From CAVYWD01 sp963772225 (GTDB lineage Bacteria; Myxococcota; Myxococcia; Myxococcales; UBA5297), in contig CAVYWD010000008.1 of the NCBI GenBank assembly GCA_963772225.1, forward strand, positions 415,160-479,159: a stretch of 64,000 bases of DNA, written 5' to 3'. Of the stretch, positions 52,272 through 64,000 are shown one piece after another; positions within the stretch are counted from its first letter, which is position 1, and every line of letters begins with the position of its first letter. The notes beneath the pieces were generated by a model, which saw nothing but the letters and a program-made list of their open reading frames with translations, did no database searches and was not told where the DNA came from. Position numbers and translations under genes: made by a program.

Positions 52272-53666
52272 TCACCCGAGCTCGACGGACTCGAGGTATT
52301 CGGGGATTCGGGCGCTCCAGCCGGGGCCGCGCGCCTCGATTCGCTGCCGCATGGCCGCGAGGGCCGGCGGCTCGCCGTGGACGCAGAAGATGCGGGGAGG
52401 CGGAGACGAGAAGCCGTCGAGCCAGCGCAAGACCTCGCGCCAGTCGGCATGGGCCGAGAACCCCGTGACCGTCCGGATGGCCGCGCCCACCGGGACCATT
52501 TGGCCGTGGATTTTGATCTCGGTCGCCCCCTCCTGCAGCGCCCGGCCGCGGGTCCCTTCGCCCTGGTAGCCGACGAAGAGGAGGGTGTTCCGCGGGTCGG
52601 GGAGCCGGTGACGCAGGTGGTGCAGCACGCGCCCGCCCGTGAGCATCCCCGAGGCGGCGATGATGATGCATTGCTTCACGTCGTTGACTCGCCTCGAGTC
52701 CTGCGCCGCGCGGGTGAAGTGCACCTTACGAGGCTCGAAAGGCCGGGCGCCCGAGCGAAGGAGCGCCCGCATGGCCTCGTCGTGCTCCTCGAGATGCCGG
52801 GCGTAGATGGGCGTGGCGTCCACCGCCATGGGGCTGTCGACGAAGACGTCGAGGACCGGCACCCGGCGCTCGTTCTCCAGCTCTCGGAGGTAGTACAGCA
52901 GCTCCTGCGCACGGCCGACGGCGAAGGAGGGAATCACCACCGCGCCGCCGCGGCCCTCGGCCTCGACGAGCGCGTGCGCGAGCGCGTCCTTGGGCGAGAC
53001 GGGGCCGTGCTCGCGATCGCCGTAGGTGCACTCGACGAGCAGCGTCGTGGCCTCGCGCACCGGGGTCGGGTCCGGCACGACAGGCGCGTCGTACCGCCCC
53101 AGGTCGCCGCTGAAGAGGACGCGCTGCGTGGCGCGGCCGGGCTCCTGGATCTCGATTTCGATCATCGCCGAGCCGAGGATGTGGCCGGCGGGCCGGAAGG
53201 TCACCGAGAGGCCCGGCAGGAGCTCGCGCCGCTCGCCGTAGCCGATGGAGCCCAGGCGGCGGACCGCGCGCTGGGCGTCGGCCTCGGTGTAGAGCGGCTG
53301 CGCCGGCGAGTGCTTGGAGTAGCCCAGCGCATTGGCGGTGGCGGCCTCTTCCTCCTGGAGGCGGCCCGAGTCGGGCAGCATCAGGCCGCACAGGTCCTTG
53401 GTGGCATGGGTGGTGAGCACCGGGCCGGAGAAGCCTTCGCGAACCAGGACGGGCAGGTACCCCGTGTGGTCGATATGCGCATGGGTGAGCACCGCCGCGT
53501 CGATGTCCCTGGGACGGACGGGAAGGGGCTGCCAGTTGCGAAGGCGCAGCTCTTTCTTACCCTGGAAGAGGCCAGCGTCGATGAGCAGGCGCTTGCCGTT
53601 GGCGTGGACGACGTATTTCGAGCCGGTGACCGAGCCGGCGGCACCGAGAAATTGCAGGGTCGCCAG
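52272..53666 (-). CDS. MBL-fold beta-CASP ribonuclease
   Basis: A 464-residue CPSF73-like nuclease. The zinc site is HAHIDH (His62, His64, Asp66, His67), with later ligands in AGHILGS and FSGDLG. Beta-CASP pieces include VVIPSFAVGRAQELLYYL, DSPMAVDAT and IIIAASGMLTGGRVLHHL, and the C-terminus has SAHAD. The start is a problem: no ATG, GTG or TTG precedes conserved residues in frame. CTG 53664-53666 sits 6 nt after GGGAG and directly before ATLQFLGAAGSVTGSKY, the family N-terminus. CTG initiation is the simplest reading; a start at GTG 53492 would lose 58 conserved residues. It probably processes or degrades RNA. Confidence 0.85.
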   Translation of the reverse strand: MATLQFLGAAGSVTGSKYVVHANGKRLLIDAGLFQGKKELRLRNWQPLPVRPRDIDAAVLTHAHIDHTGYLPVLVREGFSGPVLTTHATKDLCGLMLPDSGRLQEEEAATANALGYSKHSPAQPLYTEADAQRAVRRLGSIGYGERRELLPGLSVTFRPAGHILGSAMIEIEIQEPGRATQRVLFSGDLGRYDAPVVPDPTPVREATTLLVECTYGDREHGPVSPKDALAHALVEAEGRGGAVVIPSFAVGRAQELLYYLRELENERRVPVLDVFVDSPMAVDATPIYARHLEEHDEAMRALLRSGARPFEPRKVHFTRAAQDSRRVNDVKQCIIIAASGMLTGGRVLHHLRHRLPDPRNTLLFVGYQGEGTRGRALQEGATEIKIHGQMVPVGAAIRTVTGFSAHADWREVLRWLDGFSSPPPRIFCVHGEPPALAAMRQRIEARGPGWSARIPEYLESVELG

Positions 53667-53870
53667 AGATCGCTCCCGTTTGTTCGAATGCGAGGAGAAA
53701 AGTGGAACGAGGATAGGCGCGCGGCGTCAGAGGCGGCAAGGTGAGGTGCCGCGGCGGCGCGCCGCTCCCGGTGGGCGAGCGGGGGCGACCTCTCGAGAGC
53801 GCATCACGGCCGGCAGGCCGGAGGCCGGGCGCCCGAGGGTGTATACTTGCTCCCAGTGAGGAGTGACCGA

Positions 53871-54263
53871 ATGCGGCGAAAGATCACGGTCGTCGGGGCG
53901 ATGATCGAGCGCGACGGCAAGTACCTCATCACCCAGCGCAAGCCGACGGCGACGCTGCCGCTTCTGTGGGAATTTCCGGGAGGCCGCGTGGAACCGGGCG
54001 AGACGGACGCCCAGGCGCTGGCGCGCGAGCTCCGCGAGGAGATGGCCATCGACGTCCAGGTGAGCGAGCGCGCCGTGCACGTTCAGCACTCGTATGCGGA
54101 CTACGACATCGACTTCCGGGTGTACCGCTGCAAGCTCCTGCGCGGGGAGATCCGCCACCTGCGCGTGCACGACCATCGCTGGGTCGCCCCGGCGGACCTG
54201 GACGACTACGAGTTCCCGCCGGCAGATCAGAAGACCTTCGAGCAGCTCCTGGGGCTGCAGTAG
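53871..54263 (+). CDS. Nudix hydrolase, MutT type
   Basis: A 130-residue Nudix protein. The Nudix box GGRVEPGETDAQALARELREEM is complete in its metal-binding Glu residues. The start WEFPGGR and the size match MutT, which removes 8-oxo-dGTP from the nucleotide pool. The ATG follows GAGGAG at 7 nt. The glycine usually present in the EExG part is Ala. It stands alone with convergent/divergent neighbours. Confidence 0.87.
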   Translation: MRRKITVVGAMIERDGKYLITQRKPTATLPLLWEFPGGRVEPGETDAQALARELREEMAIDVQVSERAVHVQHSYADYDIDFRVYRCKLLRGEIRHLRVHDHRWVAPADLDDYEFPPADQKTFEQLLGLQ

Positions 54264-54347
54264 GCCTCGAGCGGCGAACGGTCGCGCCAATCCACCTGCG
54301 CGGGCGTTGAACGGGGGCTCGACCAGAGCACCGAACCAGTCGGCGCT

Positions 54348-55097
54348 CTAGAACTCGCCTTCGGCGCCGAGCTTCTCCACGCCCGCAGCCAGCACTCGCC
54401 AGAGCTCTGTGCGCCGGCCGCCTTCGACCTCGCGGGTGACGGCCAGGGTGTGGCCGCGCCGGCCCCGGGGGTCGAGCACGTCCAGAAGGAGGACCCGCCC
54501 GGGCTCGAGCGCGACGAGCCGCGCCGGCCCGTCGCGGGGCACCAGCATCAGCGCAGAGATGGCGCCGCCGTCGGCCTCGCCGACCAGGCCGACGTAGGTA
54601 CCGCCTTCCGTGCCGCGCGCGACGGCCGCGCTGGGGGCTTTGAAGCAGGGCTCGAGGTGCGGCGGGAGGGCCTGCAGCGCGCGGTCGACGGCCGAGGGCA
54701 CGAGCGGCCCGCGCGGCTCGGACTCCGACTTGAGCGTCGAGGCCCAGAGCACATCGCCCGGGGCGAGCAGCGGGAGGGGATCGTCGAAGTGAGCGCGCGC
54801 GGATACCGCGCACGGGCCCGACGCCGACGGAGCCGACTCGAGGGACTCGATGCGCCCCTGGGAGATGCGCCGCGGGCCCAGATACAGCCAGAGGGTCTGC
54901 TCGAGAATGGCGGCCTTGGCGCGCTCGGTCTGCGCGGGGTCGAGGCCGTCGGGGTCGAAGCAGACGGCCTGAAGGCGGCGGTCGGCGAGGATGAGAGACA
55001 GGGTCGCGGTGTTCGGGCCAGTCCGCTGCGCCAGGGCCCACTCGATGGGCGGCGCCGCCGCGAGCAGGGCAGGGAGGACGAAAGCGACGGGGATCAT
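54348..55097 (-). CDS. Exported hypothetical protein
   Basis: A 249-residue protein with no recognisable domain. It opens with a Sec-type signal (MIPVAFVLPALLAAAPP) and contains two cysteines (VCFDP, PCF). The remaining sequence alternates short strands with loops rich in Arg and Gly (LALEPGRVLLLDVLDP). ATG 55097 is chosen for its signal peptide and AGGG upstream; the longer frame has no such support. It faces the amidase gene divergently, with both starts in a 222-bp gap. Confidence 0.6.
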   Translation of the reverse strand: MIPVAFVLPALLAAAPPIEWALAQRTGPNTATLSLILADRRLQAVCFDPDGLDPAQTERAKAAILEQTLWLYLGPRRISQGRIESLESAPSASGPCAVSARAHFDDPLPLLAPGDVLWASTLKSESEPRGPLVPSAVDRALQALPPHLEPCFKAPSAAVARGTEGGTYVGLVGEADGGAISALMLVPRDGPARLVALEPGRVLLLDVLDPRGRRGHTLAVTREVEGGRRTELWRVLAAGVEKLGAEGEF

Positions 55098-55319
55098 GCG
55101 GCGACCCTGGGGCAAGACCTTTGCCAAAGCAATGCGGCTCAGGGCGGCCGAGCTCGGAACCGCTGCCTCCGAGTCCGCATCGCCGCGCCGCGCGGCCCTC
55201 GAGCCTCGGCGCGAGGCGACCAGAGAACGCAGTCTCGGCGCGAAGCCCCGAACGCTCGCAGCTCGAAAAGTTGCGGGCCTGTAAGGCCGATGCTTACATG
55301 GCGGGCAGAGGTTCGACCG

Positions 55320-56771
55320 ATGGCTCGCCCGCTCGCGCTCGCTGCTCTTCTCGCCGCCTTCCATGCGCCGGCCCTGCCAGCGGCCGCGGCCGACCGTCCC
55401 CGAGCGGCCGAGCCCGCCAAGGTCCAGGACGCGGGCGCCGACGCGGCGTTCGCGGAGACCAAGAAGGCCTTCCTCGCGCTCCGCAAGGACGAGAAGCGCC
55501 GCAAGTTTCGCGACGCGTGGCTCTCGGTGGCGGCGAGGTTCGAGCAGATCGCCGAGCGGTTCCCCAAGAGCCCGCGCGCCGCCGACGCGCTCTTCGACGC
55601 CGCCGAGCTATACGCCGAGCTTTCGCACGTCTCCCTGGCCCGGCGGGATCTCAAGTCCGCCGTCGACGCCTATGAGAAGCTCTGCCAGCGCTACCCTTCC
55701 TCCAGGCTCGCGGACGACGCTCACCTCGCCCTGGGGCGCATCCATCGCGACCGGCGCGGCGACACCGAGGCGGCTCGCGCCGAGTTCAAGGCCGCCCTGG
55801 CCGCGAACGGCGACCAGTCGGGCAAGGCCCGCCAGGCGCTCGCCGCGCTCGGGCCTCCTCCGCCGAAGCCCGAGCCTGCCAAGGAGCCGCCGGCTGTCGC
55901 CAAAGAGGCGCCGGCCAGGGCGGAGAAGCCCAAGGCCGCCGCCGGCACCGGCGACGACGCAGAAGACGACGAGGAGGAGCCCGCGGCAGCCCCGAGCGCC
56001 GCGCTCGACCTGGGCCGCGTCCGCGCGCTCCAGTCGGCCGCCAAGGCCGACGTTCCGCTCTCGGTGCAGGCGGGCCTCAAGGTCCGGCGGATCATCATCG
56101 ACCCCGGCCACGGCGGCCACGACACCGGCGCCACCGGGCCCGGCGGGCTGCACGAGAAGGACGCAGCCCTCGCCATTGCGCTCGCGCTCAGGGACGAGCT
56201 CACCGCGCGGGGGTTCGAGGCGCTGCTCACCCGGGAGACGGACCGCTTCGTCTCGCTCGACGACCGCACCCGCTTCGCGAATCGGAAGAGGGGCGACCTC
56301 TTCGTGAGCGTGCATTGCAACGCCTACCGGACCCCCGACCTTCGCGGGGTGGAGACCTACACCCTCAACGTCGCGAGCGACGCCTACGCCATTCGCCTGG
56401 CGGCGCGCGAGAACGCCTCGAGCGAGCGCAAGGTCTCCGACCTCCAGTTCATCCTGGCCGACCTCGCCACGCGGGCGAACACCGACGAGTCCCAGCGGCT
56501 CGCCCGCGCCGTGCAGTCGAGCGTGGTGGTGGCCGAGTCCGAGCCGAAGAAGCCCGCGCATGACCTGGGGGTCAAGCAGTCGCTCTTCTATGTCCTGCTC
56601 GGCGCCAAGATGCCGTCGGTGCTGGTGGAGACCGCGTTCATCTCGAACCCGGCCGACGAGCGCCGCCTGGGAGACCCCAAGCAGCAGCGCGCCCTGGGCC
56701 GCGCCATCGCGCAGGGGGTGGTCCGCTTCAGCGCTGAACGAGAGCTCTACGCGAAGGCGCTCACCGACTAA
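55320..56771 (+). CDS. N-acetylmuramoyl-L-alanine amidase, AmiC type
   Basis: A 483-residue exported amidase. A signal peptide (PLALAALLAAFHAPALPAAAAD) is followed by TPR-like helices (AARFEQIAERFPKSPRAADAL, AYEKLCQRYPSSRL) and a linker of about 60 charged residues. The catalytic Amidase_3 domain is at the end. Zinc ligands are His264 in DPGHGGHD, Glu279 in LHEKDA and a later His in SVHCNA; the catalytic Glu is in LVETAF. It cleaves stem peptides from peptidoglycan during cell separation or remodelling. It starts 222 nt after the divergent gene; glnD follows 13 nt after its stop. Confidence 0.9.
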   Translation: MARPLALAALLAAFHAPALPAAAADRPRAAEPAKVQDAGADAAFAETKKAFLALRKDEKRRKFRDAWLSVAARFEQIAERFPKSPRAADALFDAAELYAELSHVSLARRDLKSAVDAYEKLCQRYPSSRLADDAHLALGRIHRDRRGDTEAARAEFKAALAANGDQSGKARQALAALGPPPPKPEPAKEPPAVAKEAPARAEKPKAAAGTGDDAEDDEEEPAAAPSAALDLGRVRALQSAAKADVPLSVQAGLKVRRIIIDPGHGGHDTGATGPGGLHEKDAALAIALALRDELTARGFEALLTRETDRFVSLDDRTRFANRKRGDLFVSVHCNAYRTPDLRGVETYTLNVASDAYAIRLAARENASSERKVSDLQFILADLATRANTDESQRLARAVQSSVVVAESEPKKPAHDLGVKQSLFYVLLGAKMPSVLVETAFISNPADERRLGDPKQQRALGRAIAQGVVRFSAERELYAKALTD

Positions 56772-56784
56772 GATTGTCGGCAAC

Positions 56785-59469
56785 ATGGAAGCACACCTCG
56801 CGCCGACCCTGCCCACCCCTTCACTCCCCCGCGCCCCCGTCGATGACAAGCGGCTCGCCATCGAGCGTGTCCCCGCGTTCGCGCCTGACCCAGCCGGTCT
56901 GACCGGCTCGGCGCGCGCCTACCTCGAGTCCGGGCGGGAGATCATCCAGGCCCTCCATCGATCGGGCGCCAGCGGCCGGACCACCGTGCGCGCCATGAGC
57001 GAGCTGATGGACCGGCTCCTGCGCGGCCTCTACTCCACCCTGGTGGTGAACGCGCCCGAGCTGCCGCCCATCGCGCTCGCCGCCGTGGGCGGGTACGGCC
57101 GCCGCGAGCTCGCGCCGCGCTCCGACCTGGACCTGCTCCTGGTCTGGGAGGGCCGAGGCGAGGCGCCGCCTTCGGTCGCGCGGTTCGCCGAGCAGCTGCT
57201 CTACATCCTCTGGGACCTCAAGCTGGAGATCGGCTGGGGCGCCCGCACGCCGCAGGAGTGCGCCAAGCTCGCCGAGAGCGACCACACGGCGCGCACCGCC
57301 CTGGTCGACTGCCGCCCGCTCGTCGGCAGCCCTCAGGTCTACCAGCGCCTCGAGGACGCGGTGCTCAAGGACCTGGTCGGCCGCCACGCGGCCCAGTTCA
57401 TCGTCGACAAGGCCGAGGAGCTCAAGAGCCGCCGCCTCAAGTACGGCGACACCGTCTTCCTGCTCGAGCCCAACTTGAAGCAGAGCGAGGGCGGCCTGCG
57501 CGACCTCCAGACCGCGCTCTGGATGGCCCGAGCGCGCTTCCGAACCGCCGGCATCTCCGACCTCTTGCACCGGTCCGTCTTGCCGCCCGGCGAGGTCGCC
57601 GACCTGATGGCGGCGCGCGACTTCATGTGGCGCGTGCGCAACGAGCTGCACTACCTGACCGGGCGCAAGGAGGACCGGCTCACGTTCGAGCTGCAGATCC
57701 AGGTGGCCGACCGGCTGGGCTATGCCGCGGGCGAAGGGCGGCTGGCGGTCGAGGAGTTCATGCACCACTACTACCTCGCCGCCTCGTCCATCAAGCGCGC
57801 GGCCGACGCGCTGGTGGCCCGTTGCGAGGAGAGCGGCCAGCGCCGGTTCTGGCGCCGCGAGCGCAAGCTGGACCACGAATTCAAAATTTGGAACGGGCGC
57901 CTCACCATCGCCTCGGTGGACCTCTTCGAGCAGCGGCCGGCCGCCATCGTGCGCTTCTTCGCCGCCGCCGACCGCGAGGGCGTGCCGCTCTACAGTTGGG
58001 CCCGTGACCGCGTCGCGCACGAGCTCCCGCGCCTCGACGACAAGGTCGTCGCCCTGCCCGAAGTAGCCACCACGCTGCGCCAGATGTTCGTGCGCCCCGG
58101 GACCCGCGGCGAGTTCCTGCTCGCCATGCATGAGCTGGGCGTCTTGGGCAAGGTGCTGCCGGAGTTCGGCCAGGTCACCGCCCGGGCGCAGCACGACATG
58201 TACCACGTGTACACGGTCGACATTCACAGCATCTTCGCCGTGATGCGCCTGTATGCGCTGCGCAACGGGGAGCTCGCGGAGCAGGCTCCGGCCATGACCC
58301 GGCTGATGCAGGAGCTGCAGCGCCCTTTGGCGCTGTTCCTGGCCATGCTCATGCACGACGCGGGGAAGACCGGGGTCACCGGGCACGCTGCGCGCGGCGC
58401 GAGCCTGACGCGGATCGTCGCCGAGCGCCTGCACCTCACGGACGAGGACGCGGAGGACGCGGTGCTCCTCGTCCGCGAGCACCTCCTGATGAGCCACTTG
58501 AGCCAGCGCCGGGACCTTTCGGACGACGCGCTCGTCGAGGGCTTCGCCCGGCAAATCGGCACGGTGCAGCGGCTGAAGATGCTCTACCTGCTGACCTACG
58601 CGGACATGTGCTCGGTGGCGCCCAACACCTGGAACGACTGGCGCGCGCGCCTGTTGGAGCAGCTCTTCGTGAAGGCCTCGGCGGTCCTGGAAGGGAAACC
58701 CGGGGCAGGGCCCGGCCCCGCCGAGATGCTCCGCGGGGCGATGCTGGCGCGCCGGCCGCGCGCCGCGGCCGAGGTGGACGCCTTCCTGGGCAACGTTCCC
58801 GAGAGGTACGCGCGGACGTCAGGGCCGCGGGACGCATCCCGCCACCTCCGGCTCCTGCGCCGCTCGAAGGGCGCGCCGGTGGCGGCGGTGCTGGTTCAGC
58901 GCGCCGGCTACACGGACCTGACCATCACCGCGCCCGACCGCCCGGGGCTCCTCGCCGCGTTCTCTGGCGCCCTGGCGGCGCACCGGATCGACATCATCCA
59001 CGCCGAGGTCTTCTCCACCGCGGACGGCCGAGCGCTCGACGTGTTCACAGTGCGCGGGCGCACCGGCGGGCCCATCGAGCGCGACCGATGGCGGTTGGCG
59101 CGCCAAGACCTCAAGGCCATCTTGCGAGGGCAGATGGAGGTGGGCGCCCTGCTCAAGCGCCGCACGTCCAGCGCCATCCCAGAGCGGTTCGTCCCCCGGG
59201 TCGCGACGCACATCGCTGTGGACAACAAGGCCGCAAAGGACGCCACGGTCATCGACGTCATCGCGCAGGACCGCATGGGGCTCCTGCACGTCATCGCCCG
59301 AACCTTTTTCGAGAGCGGCGTGGAGATTTTGCTCGCCAAGATCGAAACGCAGGGCGCCCGAGCCATCGACGGCTTCTACGTTCGCAAGGGCGGAAGGAAA
59401 ATCGAGGATCCTGAGGCGTTGGCCGGCCTGGAGAGCGCGCTGCGGGCGGCCATCGCCCAGGGGCCGTGA
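56785..59469 (+). CDS. glnD: PII uridylyltransferase/uridylyl-removing enzyme
   Basis: An 894-residue bifunctional enzyme that senses glutamine and adds or removes UMP on PII. The nucleotidyltransferase domain has GGYGRRELAPRSDLDLLL near 103-121. An HD domain carries the metal pair LMHDAGK near 525, with HVYTVDIHS before it. Two ACT domains end the protein: ITAPDRPGLLAAFSGALAAHRIDI near 710, and IAQDRMGLLHVIARTFFESGVEI near 820. All domains are complete. ATG 56785 is 13 nt after the amidase stop. GlnB with Tyr51 is at 5124-5462. This is the last protein gene before the rRNA operon. Confidence 0.95.
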   Translation: MEAHLAPTLPTPSLPRAPVDDKRLAIERVPAFAPDPAGLTGSARAYLESGREIIQALHRSGASGRTTVRAMSELMDRLLRGLYSTLVVNAPELPPIALAAVGGYGRRELAPRSDLDLLLVWEGRGEAPPSVARFAEQLLYILWDLKLEIGWGARTPQECAKLAESDHTARTALVDCRPLVGSPQVYQRLEDAVLKDLVGRHAAQFIVDKAEELKSRRLKYGDTVFLLEPNLKQSEGGLRDLQTALWMARARFRTAGISDLLHRSVLPPGEVADLMAARDFMWRVRNELHYLTGRKEDRLTFELQIQVADRLGYAAGEGRLAVEEFMHHYYLAASSIKRAADALVARCEESGQRRFWRRERKLDHEFKIWNGRLTIASVDLFEQRPAAIVRFFAAADREGVPLYSWARDRVAHELPRLDDKVVALPEVATTLRQMFVRPGTRGEFLLAMHELGVLGKVLPEFGQVTARAQHDMYHVYTVDIHSIFAVMRLYALRNGELAEQAPAMTRLMQELQRPLALFLAMLMHDAGKTGVTGHAARGASLTRIVAERLHLTDEDAEDAVLLVREHLLMSHLSQRRDLSDDALVEGFARQIGTVQRLKMLYLLTYADMCSVAPNTWNDWRARLLEQLFVKASAVLEGKPGAGPGPAEMLRGAMLARRPRAAAEVDAFLGNVPERYARTSGPRDASRHLRLLRRSKGAPVAAVLVQRAGYTDLTITAPDRPGLLAAFSGALAAHRIDIIHAEVFSTADGRALDVFTVRGRTGGPIERDRWRLARQDLKAILRGQMEVGALLKRRTSSAIPERFVPRVATHIAVDNKAAKDATVIDVIAQDRMGLLHVIARTFFESGVEILLAKIETQGARAIDGFYVRKGGRKIEDPEALAGLESALRAAIAQGP

Positions 59470-59613
59470 GGACGCGTGGTGGCCCGTGGGCGCAAGCGGG
59501 AACGGCGAAGGCGAAGGCGCTGGAGTGTCTCGGACGGCCAGGGTTTGTGACCGGGCGCGGGCGGTAACCCGGTGGGCTGTCGAGGGGCGCAGCAGGCTCT
59601 TCGAAGTAAGTAC

Positions 59614-59642
59614 TTGACGGCGCGGCCAGGGTGCTCTACAAG
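59614..59642 (+). promoter_or_regulatory. Putative rRNA promoter P1
   Basis: TTGACG (59614-59619) and TACAAG (59637-59642) are spaced 17 bp apart, a sigma-70-like promoter about 405 nt upstream of 16S. The -10 is weak. Confidence 0.5.
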
Positions 59643-59689
59643 CCGGCCCCACGTTGCGACGCGGTCTGAGCGCAGCGCAGCTCTTTGAG

Positions 59690-59702
59690 AACGGAATCGA
59701 GG
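59690..59702 (+). promoter_or_regulatory. BoxA-like antitermination element in the leader
   Basis: gctctttgagaac matches the boxA consensus (TGCTCTTTAACA type) used by the Nus antitermination complex in rRNA leaders. It lies about 48 nt after the P1 -10. Confidence 0.55.
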
Positions 59703-59801
59703 GTCTCTCTGCCGGACGGCGTCCGCGCTCACGAGGTTAGTGGGTGCGTTGCGTGCAGTCTCCGGTCGGAAACAAAGCGGTGACGAAAGTTCGAGAGGCC
59801 C

Positions 59802-59830
59802 TTGACAGCGGGAGCGGAGCTCAGCTAAAA
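59802..59830 (+). promoter_or_regulatory. Putative rRNA promoter P2
   Basis: A perfect TTGACA (59802-59807) and CTAAAA (59825-59830) with a 17-bp spacer lie about 218 nt upstream of 16S. Downstream sequence is C-rich rather than the classic GC discriminator. Strongest promoter candidate in the leader. Confidence 0.6.
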
Positions 59831-59866
59831 AGCCGCCCCACTGAAGCTGAAGCGAAGAAGCAAGTC

Positions 59867-59886
59867 GCTCTCTGAAATCTGAATAG
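59867..59886 (+). promoter_or_regulatory. Second boxA-like element, shared with the ITS
   Basis: ctctctgaaatctgaatag just downstream of P2 closely matches ctctttgaaactgaatag in the 16S-tRNA spacer (61745-61764). The pair are probably antitermination elements. Confidence 0.5.
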
Positions 59887-59972
59887 CAAGCCTGCAAAGC
59901 AATCGAAGTGCGGTAACACGCAGTTTCTTTGAGAGAAGCAGCCTGGTTCGTAAGACGGGTGAGCTTCCACAA

Positions 59973-60000
59973 GTTGCCCTGATTTGTCAGCTAGGGCAAC
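59973..60000 (+). other. Leader stem-loop
   Basis: GTTGCCCT (59973-59980) pairs perfectly with AGGGCAAC (59993-60000). Possibly part of leader RNA processing. Confidence 0.45.
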
Positions 60001-60013
60001 AGCCAAGGTTCAA

Positions 60014-60037
60014 GGGGAGCGCCTTCGGGCGCTTCTC
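60014..60037 (+). other. UUCG tetraloop hairpin before 16S
   Basis: A stem of about ten pairs (with two G-U) closes on a TTCG loop (60024-60027), ending 10 nt before the 16S 5' end. Likely a processing or folding element of the precursor. Confidence 0.5.
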
Positions 60038-60047
60038 CTCCAAAATT

Positions 60048-61616
<1,569 letters not shown>

Positions 61617-61744
61617 CGTGACCGAAATCGACGCCGAAAGGCGAAGGTTATCGGGACCTATCCTAGGTCAACCAGTACTTCGATTGCCGCCTTCTCACAG
61701 AGGCGAGCGGGCTTGCTGTTCAGGTTTGAGAGGGCGACCTCGAC

Positions 61745-61764
61745 GGCTCTTTGAAACTGAATAG
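61745..61764 (+). promoter_or_regulatory. BoxA-like element in the 16S-tRNA spacer
   Basis: ctctttgaaactgaatag lies 31 nt before tRNA-Ile and repeats the leader element at 59867-59886. Placement in the spacer is normal for boxA in bacterial rRNA operons. Confidence 0.5.
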
Positions 61765-61793
61765 ACGACGAGGTAGCACCGGGCGAAGGCTAT

Positions 61794-61868
<75 letters not shown>

Positions 61869-61971
61869 CTATGAGCTGGGAGTAATCCATCCTGGTAGCG
61901 TGGTAGGACCTGGTCGCCGGAGTTTTGTTCCGGCAGTGGTGACGTAGAACGCCTTCCCAAAGTGGCTATGG

Positions 61972-62052
<81 letters not shown>

Positions 62053-62321
62053 CAAGTTACTATCTCGTTCTTTTACAATTGAATACGAATGGAGTTCAAT
62101 TTCGATCTGAGAATCGAATTGGCCACCGCGGCGACGCGGAGGCTTCAATAGAGATTCTCAGGCGCCAATAATGTCGAGTGACCCGAAAGGTCATTTGGCT
62201 GTTAAGCGAAGGCCCGTGGGCGCTGTCCCACGGGAAGCTTGGCGAGCTCACGCTTCTCTAGCCCTGCAGTAGGGGGCTGGAACAAGCGACCGCGGTGATC
62301 GCGGCCGTCAGAAGTTTGAGA

Positions 62322-64000
<1,679 letters not shown>

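Overview
The window is GC-rich chromosomal DNA from a Gram-negative bacterium that looks like a deltaproteobacterium or myxobacterium (Myxococcota or a close relative). The evidence is a decaheme OmcA/MtrC-type cytochrome, Hanks-type kinase, FHA, PilZ and MshEN proteins, a zf-HC2 anti-sigma factor with TPRs, many alanine/proline-rich linkers, and a 16S gene of deltaproteobacterial character. The phylum is an inference; the 16S at 60048-61607 would settle it.

Layout. 1-4.5 kb: end of a cysteine-rich repeat surface protein, a gene-poor stretch with a decayed helix-turn-helix relic, and a decaheme lipoprotein cytochrome with a collagen-like Gly-X-Asn tract. 5.1-10 kb: PII (glnB), an amino-acid oxidase-like flavoprotein, a DUF559 nuclease-fold gene bracketed by inverted copies of a 41-bp hairpin repeat, the MEMO and radical SAM members of the AmmeMemoRadiSam set, and DUF99. 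10.2-18.7 kb: a tightly packed four-gene unit with a 1664-residue M23 (LytM) protein, an exported cysteine-rich protein, a 714-residue SleB-type cell-wall hydrolase and an 81-residue protein. No known system explains it, and it is the best candidate here for an undescribed system. 18.7-25 kb: a frameshifted Uma2 gene, then the conserved pair TIGR03960/DUF2344 radical SAM protein and RNase E/G. 25-40 kb: PilZ, YihY, an HU/IHF-like protein, a two-motif MshEN protein, an ECF sigma/anti-sigma pair, a reduced Tad cluster (CpaB, TadB, TadC) and two FHA-TM-helical repeat proteins. 39-43 kb: xseA (frameshifted), xseB, a receiver, an ispA-type synthase and tlyA. 43-52 kb: an OmpA protein (frameshifted), a HTH-receiver regulator, a histidine kinase, a TPR lipoprotein and a Ser/Thr kinase (frameshifted tail). 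52-59.5 kb: a beta-CASP nuclease, a Nudix hydrolase, an AmiC-type amidase and glnD. 59.5-64 kb: rRNA promoters and leader, 16S, tRNA-Ile, tRNA-Ala and the first part of 23S.

Themes. GlnB and its uridylyltransferase GlnD are both present, and GlnB carries the target tyrosine. Two proteins carry c-di-GMP-binding motifs (PilZ and MshEN). Three genes encode peptidoglycan hydrolases (M23, SleB-like, AmiC-like). Five loci show a single frameshift inside otherwise well-preserved coding sequence, including conserved housekeeping genes. That pattern suggests consensus indels in the assembly as much as real gene decay.
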